A stretch of DNA of 64,000 nt from Prorocentrum cordatum (taxonomy: Eukaryota > Sar > Dinophyceae > Prorocentrales > Prorocentraceae). The notes under the pieces are model-generated. The model worked only from the letters and a program-made list of their open reading frames with translations. It was not told the DNA's origin and made no database searches. Shown piece by piece: positions 49,086 through 59,519 of the stretch (the first letter of the stretch is position 1; every line of letters begins with the position of its first letter). The position numbers were made by a program, and so were the translations under genes. The stretch is taken from NCBI GenBank assembly GCA_963575745.1, contig CAUYUJ010020281.1, positions 1 through 64,000 of the forward strand, in the 5' to 3' direction.

Positions 49086-49960
49086 CGCGCCCGCAGTTGA
49101 GTGCACATCAGAGACTGATGATACGGAATCACAGTGAGCGGCTATTAGACTTGGTGGAGCAAGGAACGGTAACACTCGAGGCAACATCAAGGGCGGCAGC
49201 ACAATCCAAGGTAACGGTACCTGTTCGCCGACAGATACGCGCTCGAAAGAAGTATTTTTTGGTGAGCAGCCCTCAGTGATTGGCGGTCCAGATTGACGCC
49301 GTGGAAGGCACTATTATTGATTTCCAGTGAGCGGTATTTTTGGACACGCGCTGAGTTGCTCAATTTCAACAACGCCATGGAGAAGTTTATCTCTATATAT
49401 AGTCTTTTTTTCGCTTCTGCCGTCCCCCTTCACAGCACCGCCCGTCGCCTGATGTAGTCGGGCCCGCTTGTCGGCTAGAGGTGCTTGTGATTGTGCGCCT
49501 ATGGGGCGGCAGTTGATGTCATTGCAAGTATTTCGGTCATTACCAGATAGTGGAGGAATTGGTGCAGTCTCTGATATGATGTGTCGCTCTCCGACCCCGA
49601 CGGCCTGTACACCTAGGCGGGAGAGAGCGAGCGAGAGAGAGACAGTCCCTCGCCGGAATTCGTAATTTGTTTCAGGGCCTGCCAGAAGTTGTGGAACGCC
49701 TCTCCCCCCTTTCGCCTGCCTCCCCCCTGCGCCTGTTCTCCCCCTCCACGACAGATTGCTGGCCACAATCGAGTGCCCTCTCAGATCGGTGGTGCGTCGT
49801 GGCTCCCGGGTCCCCCACCGACGAGTCGCCACGAATCGCCTGTGGGCCCTCATCCCCCTGTAGGCCCGACGAATCGCCTCGGGGCCAGTGATCCTCCTGT
49901 AGGCCATCAGGGCGAAGTGACACCAAGCTGAAACTCAAAGGGTGAAGGCCCCGTTTTCCT
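49086..49960. other. LINE 2 3' flank, no gene seen
   Basis: Sequence after the LINE stop includes short open frames and GAGAGC/GAGAGA at 49620-49642. No tail repeat or target duplication could be fixed by eye. Confidence 0.4.
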
Positions 49961-50007
49961 TTTTTCCAGCTGTTCTGTGGACGCCCCCAGAGACCCATTC
50001 CCATTTC

Positions 50008-50046
50008 CATGATGATGATGCTGCTGATGATGATGATGATGATAAT

Positions 50047-50119
<73 letters not shown>

Positions 50120-50240
50120 GGAGGAGGAGGAGGAGGAGGAGGAGGAGGAGGAGGGGGAGGAGCAGGAGGGAGGAGGAGGAGGAGGGCGGAGCAGGAGGAG
50201 CAGGAGGAGGAGAAGGAGGAGGAGGATGAGGAAGGGATGC
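50008..50240. repeat. GAT then GGA triplet arrays
   Basis: Pure GAT (50010-50118) is followed by GGA with AGC interruptions (50118-50235). Confidence 0.95.
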
Positions 50241-50438
50241 CGCATATTTACTTGCCATAGACTTAAAGTACCTTGGCGGTGTGTGCGCGGAATGCCTTGT
50301 CTGTAAGTGGTGTAGACGTGGTGCGTACAGATAATGCCCTTGTCCGTAGCGCTGTGGAGCAAGTACACTCGTAATGAAAGGAGGACCGTATGCTGGAGTA
50401 CCATAACCAATGTCTTCTGCTACGCTGGTGTCACCGAG

Positions 50439-50783
50439 CTATTGCGCCATCCGATCGTAGACTACGTCGATCAGGCTTTCGTCGTGGAGCGTGTGGAGGA
50501 ACAACTTGATAACCTCAGGCTGGTCCTCCGCGGGTGCGAGGCCGTACGTCCGCTCGAACACGCAATCGTTTCGCAGCAGTTGTAATCGCGGAAAGCTTGG
50601 GCACGAGCTTGGTGCATTTTGCCGAGCCTTTGCATAGAGTCGGAGAAACGTAAGACTCGAGTACGCTGGAACTCGGAGTCGCCTACGCTTTTTGATGAGC
50701 CAGTCCTGAATTTTGACGGTCCATTTTTTCGTGGGATGTGTACAGCGGGAGCCAGCGTCAAATTTCAGGCTGTGTCGCGCCAT
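50439..50783 (-). CDS. minus-strand ORF, unknown
   Basis: 115 codons with balanced composition: WTVKIQDWLIKKRRRLRVPA, YSSLTFLRLYAKARQNAPSS, LQLLRNDCVFERTYGLAPAE and DQPEVIKLFLHTLHDESLID. It ends at a TAG followed by ordinary sequence. It stands out from chance frames here, but no domain is recognised and the start is uncertain. It could be an exon or a retroelement remnant. Confidence 0.4.
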   Translation of the reverse strand: MARHSLKFDAGSRCTHPTKKWTVKIQDWLIKKRRRLRVPAYSSLTFLRLYAKARQNAPSSCPSFPRLQLLRNDCVFERTYGLAPAEDQPEVIKLFLHTLHDESLIDVVYDRMAQ

Positions 50784-51004
50784 TTTTGTGATGTCCCCTT
50801 CGGGCCAACCCGAGTCCCCCTAACTCGAGTCTTACATCTCCCTGGTGGAGTCCTTGCCGTAGATCTCCAGACTGTCTGTCCTTTCGCGAATCTGAGTTGT
50901 TCCAGTTCGGTATGCCTATCGCTCGGCCTGTGGGTTAAAGGGGCCCATGACCCCCTCTTGGCCGTTCGGGGCTTGTCTAGCTTTGAGCCCCACGAGAAGT
51001 ATGC

Positions 51005-52470
51005 GGGTGCCCTCCCGTAGCTCAGCTTGTGGCTTTCGTGGCTCTGCTGGTGGCTCGCGTGGCTCAGCAGGGGGGCCTTGATGTTCTTCTGGTGGCTCTC
51101 GTAGCTGTGCCAGTGGTCCTCGTAGCTCAGCTCGCAGTCCTCGTAGCTTTGCCGGTGGCTCTCGAAGCTCAGTTTGTGGTCCTGCGTGCTCAGGTACTTC
51201 GGCTTGTTCTTGCAGTCCAGTTGGTGGTTCTCGTAGCTCAGTCGGTGGCCCTCGTCGCTCCTCAGGTGGTCCTCGTAGCTCCGCCGTTAGCCCTGCTCGC
51301 GGCGGTCGTTGCTCAGCTTGTTGGCCAGGGAGCTCTGCAGGTGGTCCTTGTTGCTGTGCTGGCGGCCCTCGGAGGTCTGCTCGTGGCCCTTGCACTTCAG
51401 CTTGTCGCCCTTGTAGCTTTGCGGGAGGCTCTCTTGGTTCTGTTTGTAGCCCGCGTAGCTCAAGCTGTAGCCCTCATAGCTCCGCAGGCGGCCCTTGTAG
51501 CTGAGCTGGTGGCCCTCGGAGTTCTGCTTGTGGTCCTTTCAGTTCAGCTCGTCGCCCTAGCAGCTCTGCAGAAGGCTCTGGTAGTTCTTCCTGTAGTCCG
51601 CGCAGCTCTGGACGTGGCCCTTGTAGCTCAGTAGGTGGCCCTCGTAGCTCTCGTAGCCGCGCCAGAGGTTCTCGCAGCTCAGCTCGCAGTCCTCGTGGCT
51701 CTGCCAGTGGCTCTCGTGGCTGTGCCTCTGGGCCTCGTAGCTCAGCTGGTGGTCCTCGGAGGTCTGCCGTGGGTCCTGGTAGCTCTTCAAGTGGCTGTAG
51801 GTGCCGTGCCTGTGTCCTCGTAGCTGAGCGTGTGGGCCTAGCAGTTACGCTGGGGGCCCTGGTAGTAGTGCTGGTGGCCGTAGTGACTCTGTTTATTGTC
51901 CTCGTAGCACAGCTGGTGCCTTTGGTAGCTCAGCTGGTGGTCCTCGTAGCTCAGCTGGTGGCCAGCGTAGCGCGGCCTCGTTGTTCAGGTGGTGGTCCTC
52001 GTAGTCCTGCGTGTGGCTTGCGTAGCTCAGCTTGTGGTCCTCGTGGCTCGGCCTGTGGCTATCGTGGCTCTGCTGGTGGCTCTCGTAACTCGGCAGGTGG
52101 GTCTTCAAGCTCTTCTGGTGGCTCCCGTAGCAGCGTCTGTGGTCCTCGTAGCTAAGCGGTTCTCATAGCTCAGGTGGTTGCGGTAGTCGCTCAGCTCGTT
52201 GCCCTCGACGCTCAGGTAGTGGCCCAAGTAGCTTTCCAGGTGGTCCTTGTAGCTTTGCTCCTCGTAGCTCAGCTCGCGGTCCTCGTAGCTCGGCTTGTGG
52301 CTCTCGTGGCTCTGCTGGTGGCTCTGGTAGCTCGGCAAGCAGGTCTTGAAGCCTTTCTGGCGGCTCTCGTAGGCGTGCGCGTGGTCCTTGCTGTTCGGCC
52401 TGTGGCCCCCGAAGGTCGTCTGGTGGCCCCGGTAGCTCTGCTGGTGGCTGTAGCAGCTCAGAGGGCACGT
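51005..52470. repeat. 21-bp minisatellite, about 70 units
   Basis: The consensus GTGGTCCTCGTAGCTCAGCT plus G drifts but keeps a 7-codon period. On the minus strand one frame gives ELRGPPA heptapeptides and another SYEDHQL heptapeptides; the plus strand gives LVAQLVV. Each is broken by stops at intervals, so none is continuous. The minus-strand frames link to coding-like sequence at 52480-52960. Confidence 0.85.
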
Positions 52471-52479
52471 TTTTGTTCG

Positions 52480-52960
52480 TAGTCCCCGAGGTCCGAGTCG
52501 GAGTCCTCGGCTGCCAAGTCGCAGTGCTCCACGTCTTAGGCGTCCCTGGCGTCCTGGCGGCTGTAGTAGCCCTGCGGCCCGTCGTGGTCCTGGGGGTCGC
52601 AGGAGCACAGGTCGCTGTCGAAACAAAGATGTCGTAGTCGTACTCGTCGTAGGCGGGGCGGCCGTAGTCGTACTCGTTCTGGACAGCGCGGCCATTGTCC
52701 ACGGGTACCTCCACGACGACGTACTTAGTAACCCTTTCGGGTTGCTCGGTCGTGTCGCTCCTGGCGTCGGTCTTGGTGGCGTACGTGGTGTCGTGGTGGT
52801 GGTGGTACCCGTCCTTGGGCTGCCTGTTACGCAGCTCATTCTTGTACTTGGGCTGCCTGTCACGCAGCTTGTTTTCGCACTGGGGCTGCCTGTTACGCAG
52901 CTCGTGCTTGGATGCTCTCGCGACGGCGGTCGCAGTAATGATAATGTTGTCGTCGGGTCA
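52480..52960 (-). pseudogene. minus-strand coding remnant with 12-residue repeat
   Basis: Read on the minus strand, one frame holds KHELRNRQPQCENKLRDRQP, KYKNELRNRQPKDGYHHHHD (a 12-residue repeat, 36 bp), then TTEQPERVTKYVVVEVPVDN and NEYDYGRPAYDEYDYDIF. Next, in another frame, SDLCSCDPQDHDGPQGYYSR and SDSDLGDYEQKRAL, which runs into the 21-bp array. These segments look like real, Asp/Tyr-rich protein, so the minisatellite may be the repetitive C-terminal part of a former gene. No family recognised. Confidence 0.4.
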
Positions 52961-52969
52961 AAGCTGCCA

Positions 52970-53300
52970 TGCCGGAGGTTGTACCCCATTCGTTTTTCGG
53001 CCGCGTCTGTTCGCGCCTACGTACCTCTCTGCGTATATGGTCTCGGCACCCTTGCCGGTGCGTCTCCACAGCGTTGGTAAGTCTCCTAGCGTGGGATTCA
53101 ACAGATGGCGGTTGATGTTGGAGTCGCGGTATGCTTTGGCTTCTGAGGATGGCGACGTATTTTTTCGTCGGTCTTGACGATGTTCGCGTGGATCGTGAAG
53201 TATTTGGCGGCGAACGTATCGCACGGCGCGCCGTCCGTCGCGTGGCGGACAGCGCGCTCGGGCCGGCCCCGCTCCCGCGGGTGGTGGGGAGCACCCCCCC
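52970..53300. other. unique sequence, no supported gene
   Basis: Overlapping short frames on both strands. Confidence 0.35.
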
Positions 53301-53317
53301 CCCGCAGGGTCCAGAAT

Positions 53318-53510
53318 GGCCCTCTTCCTCCTCCTCCTCCTCCTCCTCCTCCTCCTCCTCCTCCTCCTCCTCCTACTCTTCCTCCCTTCTTCCTCCCTTC
53401 TCCTCCCTCCTCCTCCCACCTCCTTGTCCTCCTCCTCCCTCCTCCTTGTCCTCCTCCCTCCTGCTCATCCTCCGCCTCCTCCCTCCTCCTCATCCTCCTT
53501 CTCATCATCT
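53318..53510. repeat. CTCCTC triplet array
   Basis: Pyrimidine triplets, pure at 53322-53375 and then mixed with CCTCCC. A shorter CTC block lies at 53620-53690. Confidence 0.9.
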
Positions 53511-53694
53511 TCCGCATCCTCCCGACGGCCTCTCAGGCGGAGGGAAACACCGTGGTGTTCGAGGATTTCGACATATCGCAGAACCCCATCCCCACTGCGC
53601 AGCTGGAGGTGCCAACTCGCTCGCTCCTCCTTTTTCTCTTCCTCCTCGTCCTCCTCGTCCCCCTCTCCCCTTCCTTCTCCTCTCCATTCCTTTT

Positions 53695-54545
53695 CCTTAT
53701 AGATAACTTCTCCCTGTCCCACCCCGAGGCCGGTCGAAGGGGCAGGCCGGGCGTTTCGCTTGAGACATCTCGCCACGTATGACTTTGATACTTACTTGAA
53801 TTTCGACAGCAGTTTCACATATGGAGGGCGGGCCGTTTTCAGCATGTGGCTCTCGCCTTACTTAGCGCCGCGCACATTCGTTTTCAAACTTTGCAAGAGT
53901 TTCGCAGATTGAGGGTGGGTGGTTTTCGACATGTGGCTCTCGCCTTAGGGCCGCGCACATTCGTTTTGAAGCAGTGCAAGAGTTTCACGTATGAGGGCGG
54001 GTGGTTTTCAACATGTGGCTGTCGCCTTAGCGCCGCGCGCATTCGTTTAAACAACAATGCAAGAGTTTAACGGATTGAGGGCGGGTGGTTGAGTTTCACG
54101 GGTTTAGGGCGGGCCGCTTTCAACATGTGGCAATCGCCTCAGCGCCGCGCACATTCGTTCCAAACGTGTGAAAGAGTTTCACGGGTTGAGGGCTGTTAGT
54201 TTTCAATGGGTGACTCTCGCCTTAGCGCCGCGCACACTCGTTTTACATACGTGCAAGAGTTTCACTGATTCTCATGGACAACGTACCGAACATGGTGTTT
54301 TGGAGCGAATCAGGGTTGTCAGGGCCTAGCAGTTGCGTTGATTCGCGGTGTTAAGGTCCCAGGAATGGCGTTCTGGCACGATTCAGGATCGCCAAGACGT
54401 ATTTGTCAGGCTAATTCGTGGCGTTGAAGTCCTGAGAATGGTGTTGTGGCACGCTTCAAGAGGTGCACACGTTTCCCCCCCAACGGGGCAATTCCCTTAG
54501 TGGAAATGACCCCTTGTAGGGGCCTGTGAAAGAGGGATCTTGGAG
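53695..54545 (-). repeat. dispersed composite repeat family D, copy Y (inverted)
   Basis: On the minus strand the order is: CATTTCCACTAAGGGAATTG region, sub-repeat B (two to three units with CGTGCCAGAACGCCATTC-like words), sub-repeat A (about five 82-85-bp units with ACGAATGTGCGCGGCGCTAA and GCGAGAGCCACATGTTGAAA), then GAAACGCCCGGCC and TCGGGGTGGGACAGG. The same order on the plus strand is at 58005-58735. The two copies face each other across 3.5 kb. Confidence 0.8.
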
Positions 54546-54664
54546 TGAGGGTGCATTTCACCATCGTGGATGAGTCTTGGGTTTGCACTGGTCCTCCTCC
54601 TCCTTTCGCTCCTCTTTCTAGGAGGTGGAGGGATGAGGGGGAGCGAGGAAGGGCAAACATGATA

Positions 54665-54835
54665 AGGGAGGAGGGCGGGGAGGAAGAGTTGGAGGAGGGG
54701 GCGGTCTTCGAGGAGGAGGAGGAGGAGGAGGAGGAGGAAGAGGAGGAGGAGGAGGAGGAGGAGGAGGAAGAGTGGGAGAAGGAGGAAGAGGAGGAGGAGG
54801 AGGAGGAGGAGGAGGAGGAAGAGGAGGCCTCCTCT
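54665..54835. repeat. GGAGGA triplet array
   Basis: GGA with GAA interruptions. Confidence 0.9.
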
Positions 54836-54839
54836 CCGT

Positions 54840-55105
54840 TGTCCTCCTCCCGATCCCGCTCATCCTCTTCCCGTGCCTTCCCCCTCCTCCTTCTCCCACC
54901 ATTCCACTCTCTCGCCGCCTGCGGACGAAGCAGAGGGGTGGCGGAGAAGACGGCCAGGAGGACCCCTCCTCCGGTGGGCCCGCCAACCTTCACAGCGCGG
55001 CCGCCCCTGGGCCTTTCCGCACCCTCCGAGCGGAGGGTGGGTGGGGCCTCCTCGCCCTCGGCCCTGGCCCCCGACCCTCCTTGGCGCGTGGAGCAGTGGC
55101 CGGCT
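54840..55105. other. GC-rich sequence, no supported gene
   Basis: A 284-codon plus frame (54545-55399) crosses the GGA array and this stretch; its Glu run and lack of domain argue against a gene. Confidence 0.35.
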
Positions 55106-55107
55106 GC

Positions 55108-55280
55108 ACGTGAGAGTGACCTTTCGCCAGAGCGACCCCTGGTGCGGGCGCACGTGGGGTCCCCAGAGGACTGGACGCGACGCGGTGGCAGCGCCTTGCG
55201 CGCCCGGGTTTGGCCTCCCCGCGGCCCCCGAGAGTCGCGGACCGGAGGTCACTCTTGCCCAGGGCCGCCCCTGCGTGTAG
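55108..55280. mobile_element. foldback element M1, copy 2
   Basis: GAGAGTGACCTTTCGCCAGA at the left and GGAGGTCACTCTTGCCCAGG at the right match 14288-14448 with the same inverted ends; the interior GCGGGCGCACGTGGGG and CCCCGCGGCCCCC also align. Confidence 0.6.
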
Positions 55281-55319
55281 CTGGAGTGTCGGCCACGCGC
55301 GGCAGGGGGGTAGGGGGAG

Positions 55320-55515
55320 GGGGGAAGGCTCCTCAGAAGCACCCCTGCTTCTCAGAAGGCGCGGGCCTTGTCTGTAGATGCCAGGCCCGCGCCTTCTAGA
55401 AGCAGCCTCCTTCTAAGAAGCCTTCCCCCCTCCCCCTACCCCGTTGTGCGCGCCGCCAAGTTTTTGGGCGGCGCTCCTCCTCCTCCTCCTCCTCCTCCTC
55501 CTCCTCCTCCTCCTC
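55320..55515. repeat. dispersed repeat R7, copy 2, and CTC array
   Basis: GAAGCAGCCTCCTTCTAAGA and GTGCGCGCCGCCAAG match 19000-19070. Short CTTCTAGAAG/CTTCTCAGAAGG palindromes precede it, and CTC triplets (55475-55520) follow. Confidence 0.65.
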
Positions 55516-55524
55516 CTCCTCTGC

Positions 55525-55770
55525 GCGCTGCTCAAAGTGGCCGGGGCCCCTGCCCGTCAAGACCGACGGGGCGGGTGCGTGCGCAGCCGCGGTGGCGCCG
55601 CGGGAGAGCGGCCCCCGAGCGGAGGCGTGGAGGCGCGGAGGCCCGTGCCAGCGCTGCTACTGGGGCCCTCAGAGCGCAGAGGGGCCTCCGCCGGGCGACC
55701 TCGTCAAGGGGGGGCTGGGAGAGGTGCCTTCGGTGGCAAGGCATGGGAGCCTGGTGTACCCCTTGTGATT
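55525..55770. other. GC-rich sequence, no supported gene
   Basis: Frames overlap on both strands; none has a recognisable domain. Confidence 0.35.
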
Positions 55771-55774
55771 TTGT

Positions 55775-55905
55775 CTTTCGCGTCGACTAGCGGCGCTTAG
55801 CGTCCGGGAGTCGATGGGCTAGCCCCATTTAGCGTCGATTCGAGACTAGCGTCGATTAGCGTCGATTCGCAAGAGCCGACAAGATGGTATGGGAGGCTCC
55901 CATGC
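55775..55905. repeat. GCGTCGATT array and flank R5, copy 2
   Basis: AGCGTCGATTAGCGTCGATT then GCAAGAGCCGACAAGATGGT and GGGAGGCTCCCATG, matching 10083-10255 in order. Confidence 0.75.
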
Positions 55906-56164
55906 GTTGCCACCGAAGGCGCCGCGCAGCTCGGCCGCAGGTTTCACAGGTGCGGGATGGGGACAGGAAAGGATCACGGCGGAAGGGTCTTCGCTATCTT
56001 CGGCCTCCGGTGGCCCTGACCAGGCCCAGGGACCTTCAAAAAGCGGCTCCGGATGGAAAACCGGTCCTTGGGAATGGGTCGAGATCTTTCGGGTCGACGT
56101 CATTAGCAAATCATGACGTCGGGGGGTCTGGGGAGGGGGGCACCGGGCGGGGCTAGGACGAGGA

Positions 56165-56325
56165 TAACTCCGTTCCAGCGCGTTCCGGAACGCTCTCGGA
56201 GCGCTCCGTAGCGCTCTGAGAAGGCCGCGGCGCCCGAGACATCCTCCGGAGCCGCCAGGCCTCAGAGATTCTCGACTTATCTTCGCCCGATTTGATCCTC
56301 GTCCTGGCTTCGGCTTGGGAGGGGG
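56165..56325. repeat. dispersed repeat R6, copy 2
   Basis: CCGTTCCAGCGCGTTCCGGA through AAGGCCGCGGCGCCCGAGAC to CCTCGTCCTGGC aligns with 18765-18960. Confidence 0.65.
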
Positions 56326-56521
56326 GAGGCCGTGTGAATGCCATCGGCATCACGTTTGTTTTGATCCCCTGCCCGTGCCCCAGGATGGGAGGATGGCCCG
56401 AGAGCGTGCCTGGGCGTGGGCTCCCCCCTGCGCCGATGCGGGGAATTTTGGCCCAGCCCCGGCGCAGGAGGTCGAGTGCAAGCCTCCCAAGGAGGCCCGT
56501 GAGGCTTGAGCCACAATGGTT

Positions 56522-56890
56522 ACGGGAGGAGGAGGAGGAGGAGGAGGAGGAGGAGGAGGAGGAGGAGGAGGAGGAGGAGGAGGAGGAGGGGAGGAGGAGA
56601 GGAGGAGGAGGAGGGAGGAGGAGGAGGAGGCGGATGATGAGGAGGCGGATGATGATGAGGAGGCGGAGGAGGAGGAGGAGGAGGAGGAGGAGGGAGGAGG
56701 AGGGAGGGAGGGAGGGAGGGAGGGAGGGAGGGAGGGAGGAAGGGAGGAAGGAAGGAAGGGAGGAAGGAAGGAAGGACGGAAGGACGGAAAGACGGAATGA
56801 CGGAAGGAAGGAAGGAAGGGAGTGAGGGAGGGAGGGAGGGAGGGAGGGAGAGAAGGAAGGAGGGAGTGAGGGGGAGGGAGGATGAGGGAG
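56522..56890. repeat. GGA then GGAGGGAGGAAG arrays
   Basis: GGA triplets (56525-56700) pass into GGGA/GGAA tetramers (56700-56890). Confidence 0.9.
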
Positions 56891-56894
56891 GAGG

Positions 56895-57800
56895 GCAGGA
56901 CCTCTCGCCGCCCATCGGGCGATGCCAGGACCGGCTGCGCAAAAACGCGCGCGCCAGACAGCCCTGCGGCCAGCCCCTTTGCAGCAGGGCGAACCACGCC
57001 TTCCGCTGCGCCTGCGGAGGAGGCGCGAAAACGCTAAACTGGGACGTCGAAGACGTCTGGAAGCGCATTCACGCCGAGTGCGGCTTCCAGACAGACAGCG
57101 CGCCAGGTCCACGTCCCAGCTTGGGATCGCTGGCGCTGGTAGTGCACGGCGCCCCGTTGCGCGGCGCGCGGCCGGTCCGACGCCCCGCCTGCAGGGCCGT
57201 GCCAGGCCTGCGGGGCCGCGCTGCGGGCCCGCCGCGAGGAGGCGCTGCTCGACCTGCAGGCGCCGCGGGCAGGCTGCCCGCGGCTGCTAACGGATGTCAC
57301 AGTCCGCTACGGCGTGCAGGACGAGGCTCGCGCCCCTGCTGCGGCGGTGGCCGCGGACGGCGCCGTGGCTCGGGAGGGGGAGGGCGACAAGAGAGGTCGC
57401 TACTCTGCCGGCCGCGCGCCCTGGCGGGTTCTGCCGCTCGCGTGGAGAAGCGGGCGGGCGCCACGGGCCAGCGGCTGTAATGCATTTGCACTGGCTGGCG
57501 CGCGGGCGCTGGGCGACGGGCCGGCGGCCGCCGCCGCCGCCAGCGCGCTCGCCGCCCGCTGGGGCGCCGAGCTGAGCACGGCGCTGCGCCGCGCCACAGC
57601 GCGCCAGTTCCATGCCGCCCTCGGGCGCGAGGCCACGCGGGCTTCCGCGGCGGCGCTTATGGACGAGCTGGCGCGCTCGGCCCTTCGGCGCGTGGCGTTC
57701 TGGGCTGGCGGCTGGGGCGGCTGGCGGGCTGGGCGTCGCCGAGCCCAGCGTGGCCGTCGCGGAACACGACCCGATCAGGGCCGGCGCGCGCGGGCGCAGA
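56895..57800 (+). pseudogene. possible retroelement C-terminal fragment
   Basis: Frame pieces read as protein: FRCACGGGAKTLNWDVEDVW and KRIHAECGFQTD (56985-57095), then, in another frame, ACGAALRARREEALLDLQAP, LLTDVTVRYGVQDEARAPAA and AVAREGEGDKRGRYSAG, then an Ala-rich helical tail (ALRRATARQFHAALGREATR). A Cys-rich start, DVTV, and a K-x-x-x-Y segment are what I recall from C-terminal nuclease-like ends of dinoflagellate LINE proteins; this is memory, not a search. At least one frame change. It lies between the two inverted family D copies. Confidence 0.35.
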
Positions 57801-57834
57801 CCGCGTTTCGCCGCGCCAGGGGGGAGGGTGGAAG

Positions 57835-57990
57835 GGAGGAGGGGGGAGGGAGGGAAATGGGGAGGAGGAGGAGGCGGAGGAGGAGGAGGGAGAAAAAGGA
57901 GGAGAAGGGGAGGATGGATGGCGGGAAGGAAAAGGGGGGAGGGGAACGACAATGGATGGGGGAGGGGGGGGAGGAGGCGGAGGAGGAGGA
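57835..57990. repeat. GGAGGA/GGGA purine array
   Basis: Purine-rich triplets and tetramers with short interruptions. Confidence 0.8.
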
Positions 57991-58004
57991 TGTTGGAATA
58001 CACC

Positions 58005-58735
58005 CTCCCTCCAAGCTTCATAGGCCCCAACAGCGGTTCATTTCCATTGAGGGATCTGCCGCGTTGGGAGACAACCGTTTGAAGACCCGGAAGCATACGA
58101 AAACATTGTTCGCGGGATTCCAACGCCACGGATCAACCTGACTGTTGCGCCGTGACGATCTTGGATCGTGCTAGAACGGCACTCTTGGAATTCAGCACCG
58201 CGAATCAACGTAACTGTTGCGCCGGCAAAATCCGGAATCCTTCTAAACCACCATTTCTGGTACGTTGATCGTGGGAATCCGTGAAATTCTTGAAGAAATG
58301 TACGTGGCGCTAAGGCGAGAACCACATTTTGAAAAAGGGGCCGCCCTCAATCCGTGAAGCTCTTGCAAATTTTTAGAACGAATGTGCGCGGCGCTAAACG
58401 GGTTATCGTCAATCCGTGAAGCCTTTTCGCGCAGTTTAAAACGAATGAGCGCGGCGCTAAAGCGAGAGCCACATGTTGGAAACGGGTTATCCTCAATCCG
58501 TGGAGCTCTTGCAAGTTTTTTGAAACGATGTGGGCGGCGCTATAGCGATAGCTACTTACATGTTGAAAACCACCCGCCCTCCATTTGTGAAGTCGTTGCC
58601 ACTTCTTAAGCTTCAGAGTCATAAGTGGTGAGGAAGTCTCAGTCGAAACGCCCGGCCCGCCCTAAAAACTTGCTTCGGGGTGCGACAGGGCAAAATTATT
58701 TGTAAGGAGAAGGAAGGAATAGAGGAGGAGGAGGA
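58005..58735 (+). repeat. dispersed composite repeat family D, copy X
   Basis: The order is: CATAGGCCCCAACAGCGGTT, CATTTCCATTGAGGGATCTG, sub-repeat B units (58100-58260, with CACCGCGAATCAACGTAACT), sub-repeat A units (58290-58610, with ACGAATGTGCGCGGCGCTAA and CGAGAGCCACAT), then GTCGAAACGCCCGGCCCGCC, CTTCGGGGTGCGACAGGGC and AAGGAGAAGGAAGGAATAG. It is the inverse of 53695-54545. Confidence 0.8.
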
Positions 58736-58830
58736 GGAGGAGGAGGAGGAGGAGGAGGAGGAGGAGGAGGAGGAGGAGGAGGACCAGGAGGAGGACCAGG
58801 AGGAGGACGAGGAGGAGGAGGGGCCAAGGC
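58730..58830. repeat. GGAGGA triplet array
   Basis: Pure GGA triplets at the end of family D copy X; copy Z and copy Y also end at triplet arrays. Confidence 0.9.
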
Positions 58831-58899
58831 GCAAGGTCGAGCGAGTCAGAGGGTCCCACCTACTCCCGCCTTCCCCCCCACAACCGAATTATTAATTGG

Positions 58900-59515
58900 G
58901 GCACAGCTTGATCTTAGGATTGGGTCGCGTTCCCACTTCGCAAACGGCGCTGCAACTTTCAATCATAAGCTGCGCGGCGTGTGGGCGTGGGTGGCATGTC
59001 GCCCGCTCTCCCGCGGCCCCTCCGTAGCTTTCTGCGCTTCGGCGAACGAGCCATGCGCAGCGCCCGCGGTGGAACGCCCCGTCCGAGCCCAAGGCGCACG
59101 GAACTTGGGCCAGGGCGGCAAGTCGCCCACCCGCGTGGGCCACCCAACATTAGGAACATGCGCCGCGTCGTAGCGGTAGTGCTAGTTTCAGGAATAATCT
59201 GCGCGGCGCCGGGGCGAGAGCGACATTCTCGTCCGCTCGCGCGTCGACGGACATGCGTGCGGAAAGTGTGCGCCGCGCCCCGGCGGGAGTTCAGCTCTCG
59301 AGAAAAATGGGCGCGGCGTCGAGGCGAAAGCGACGTTTCGGCCTTTCGCGTGGGATGTGCGCCGTCCTATTCCCGCCACGCATTTTGCAACATGAACGAC
59401 GCAATGTCCATGATGAAAGCAAGGTCATTTTTCTGTTACGGGACATGGGACCACCTGGATTGGGCCCCTGTCGGTCGGCTCGGTGGCAGAGTGGGGGTAT
59501 ACACGAGTAAGGAAT
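58900..59515. other. unique sequence with diverged family D sub-repeats
   Basis: A 178-codon plus frame (58981-59517) is open, but 59195-59370 contains GCGGCGCCGGGGCGAGAGCG and two further variants resembling sub-repeat A, so the frame is probably repeat-derived. No gene is called. Confidence 0.4.
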
Positions 59516-59519
59516 AGGG

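Noticed and set aside
53465-53776. Glu/Arg-rich minus-strand frames near 53.5 kb
   Set aside because: They derive from CTC triplets next to family D copy Y.
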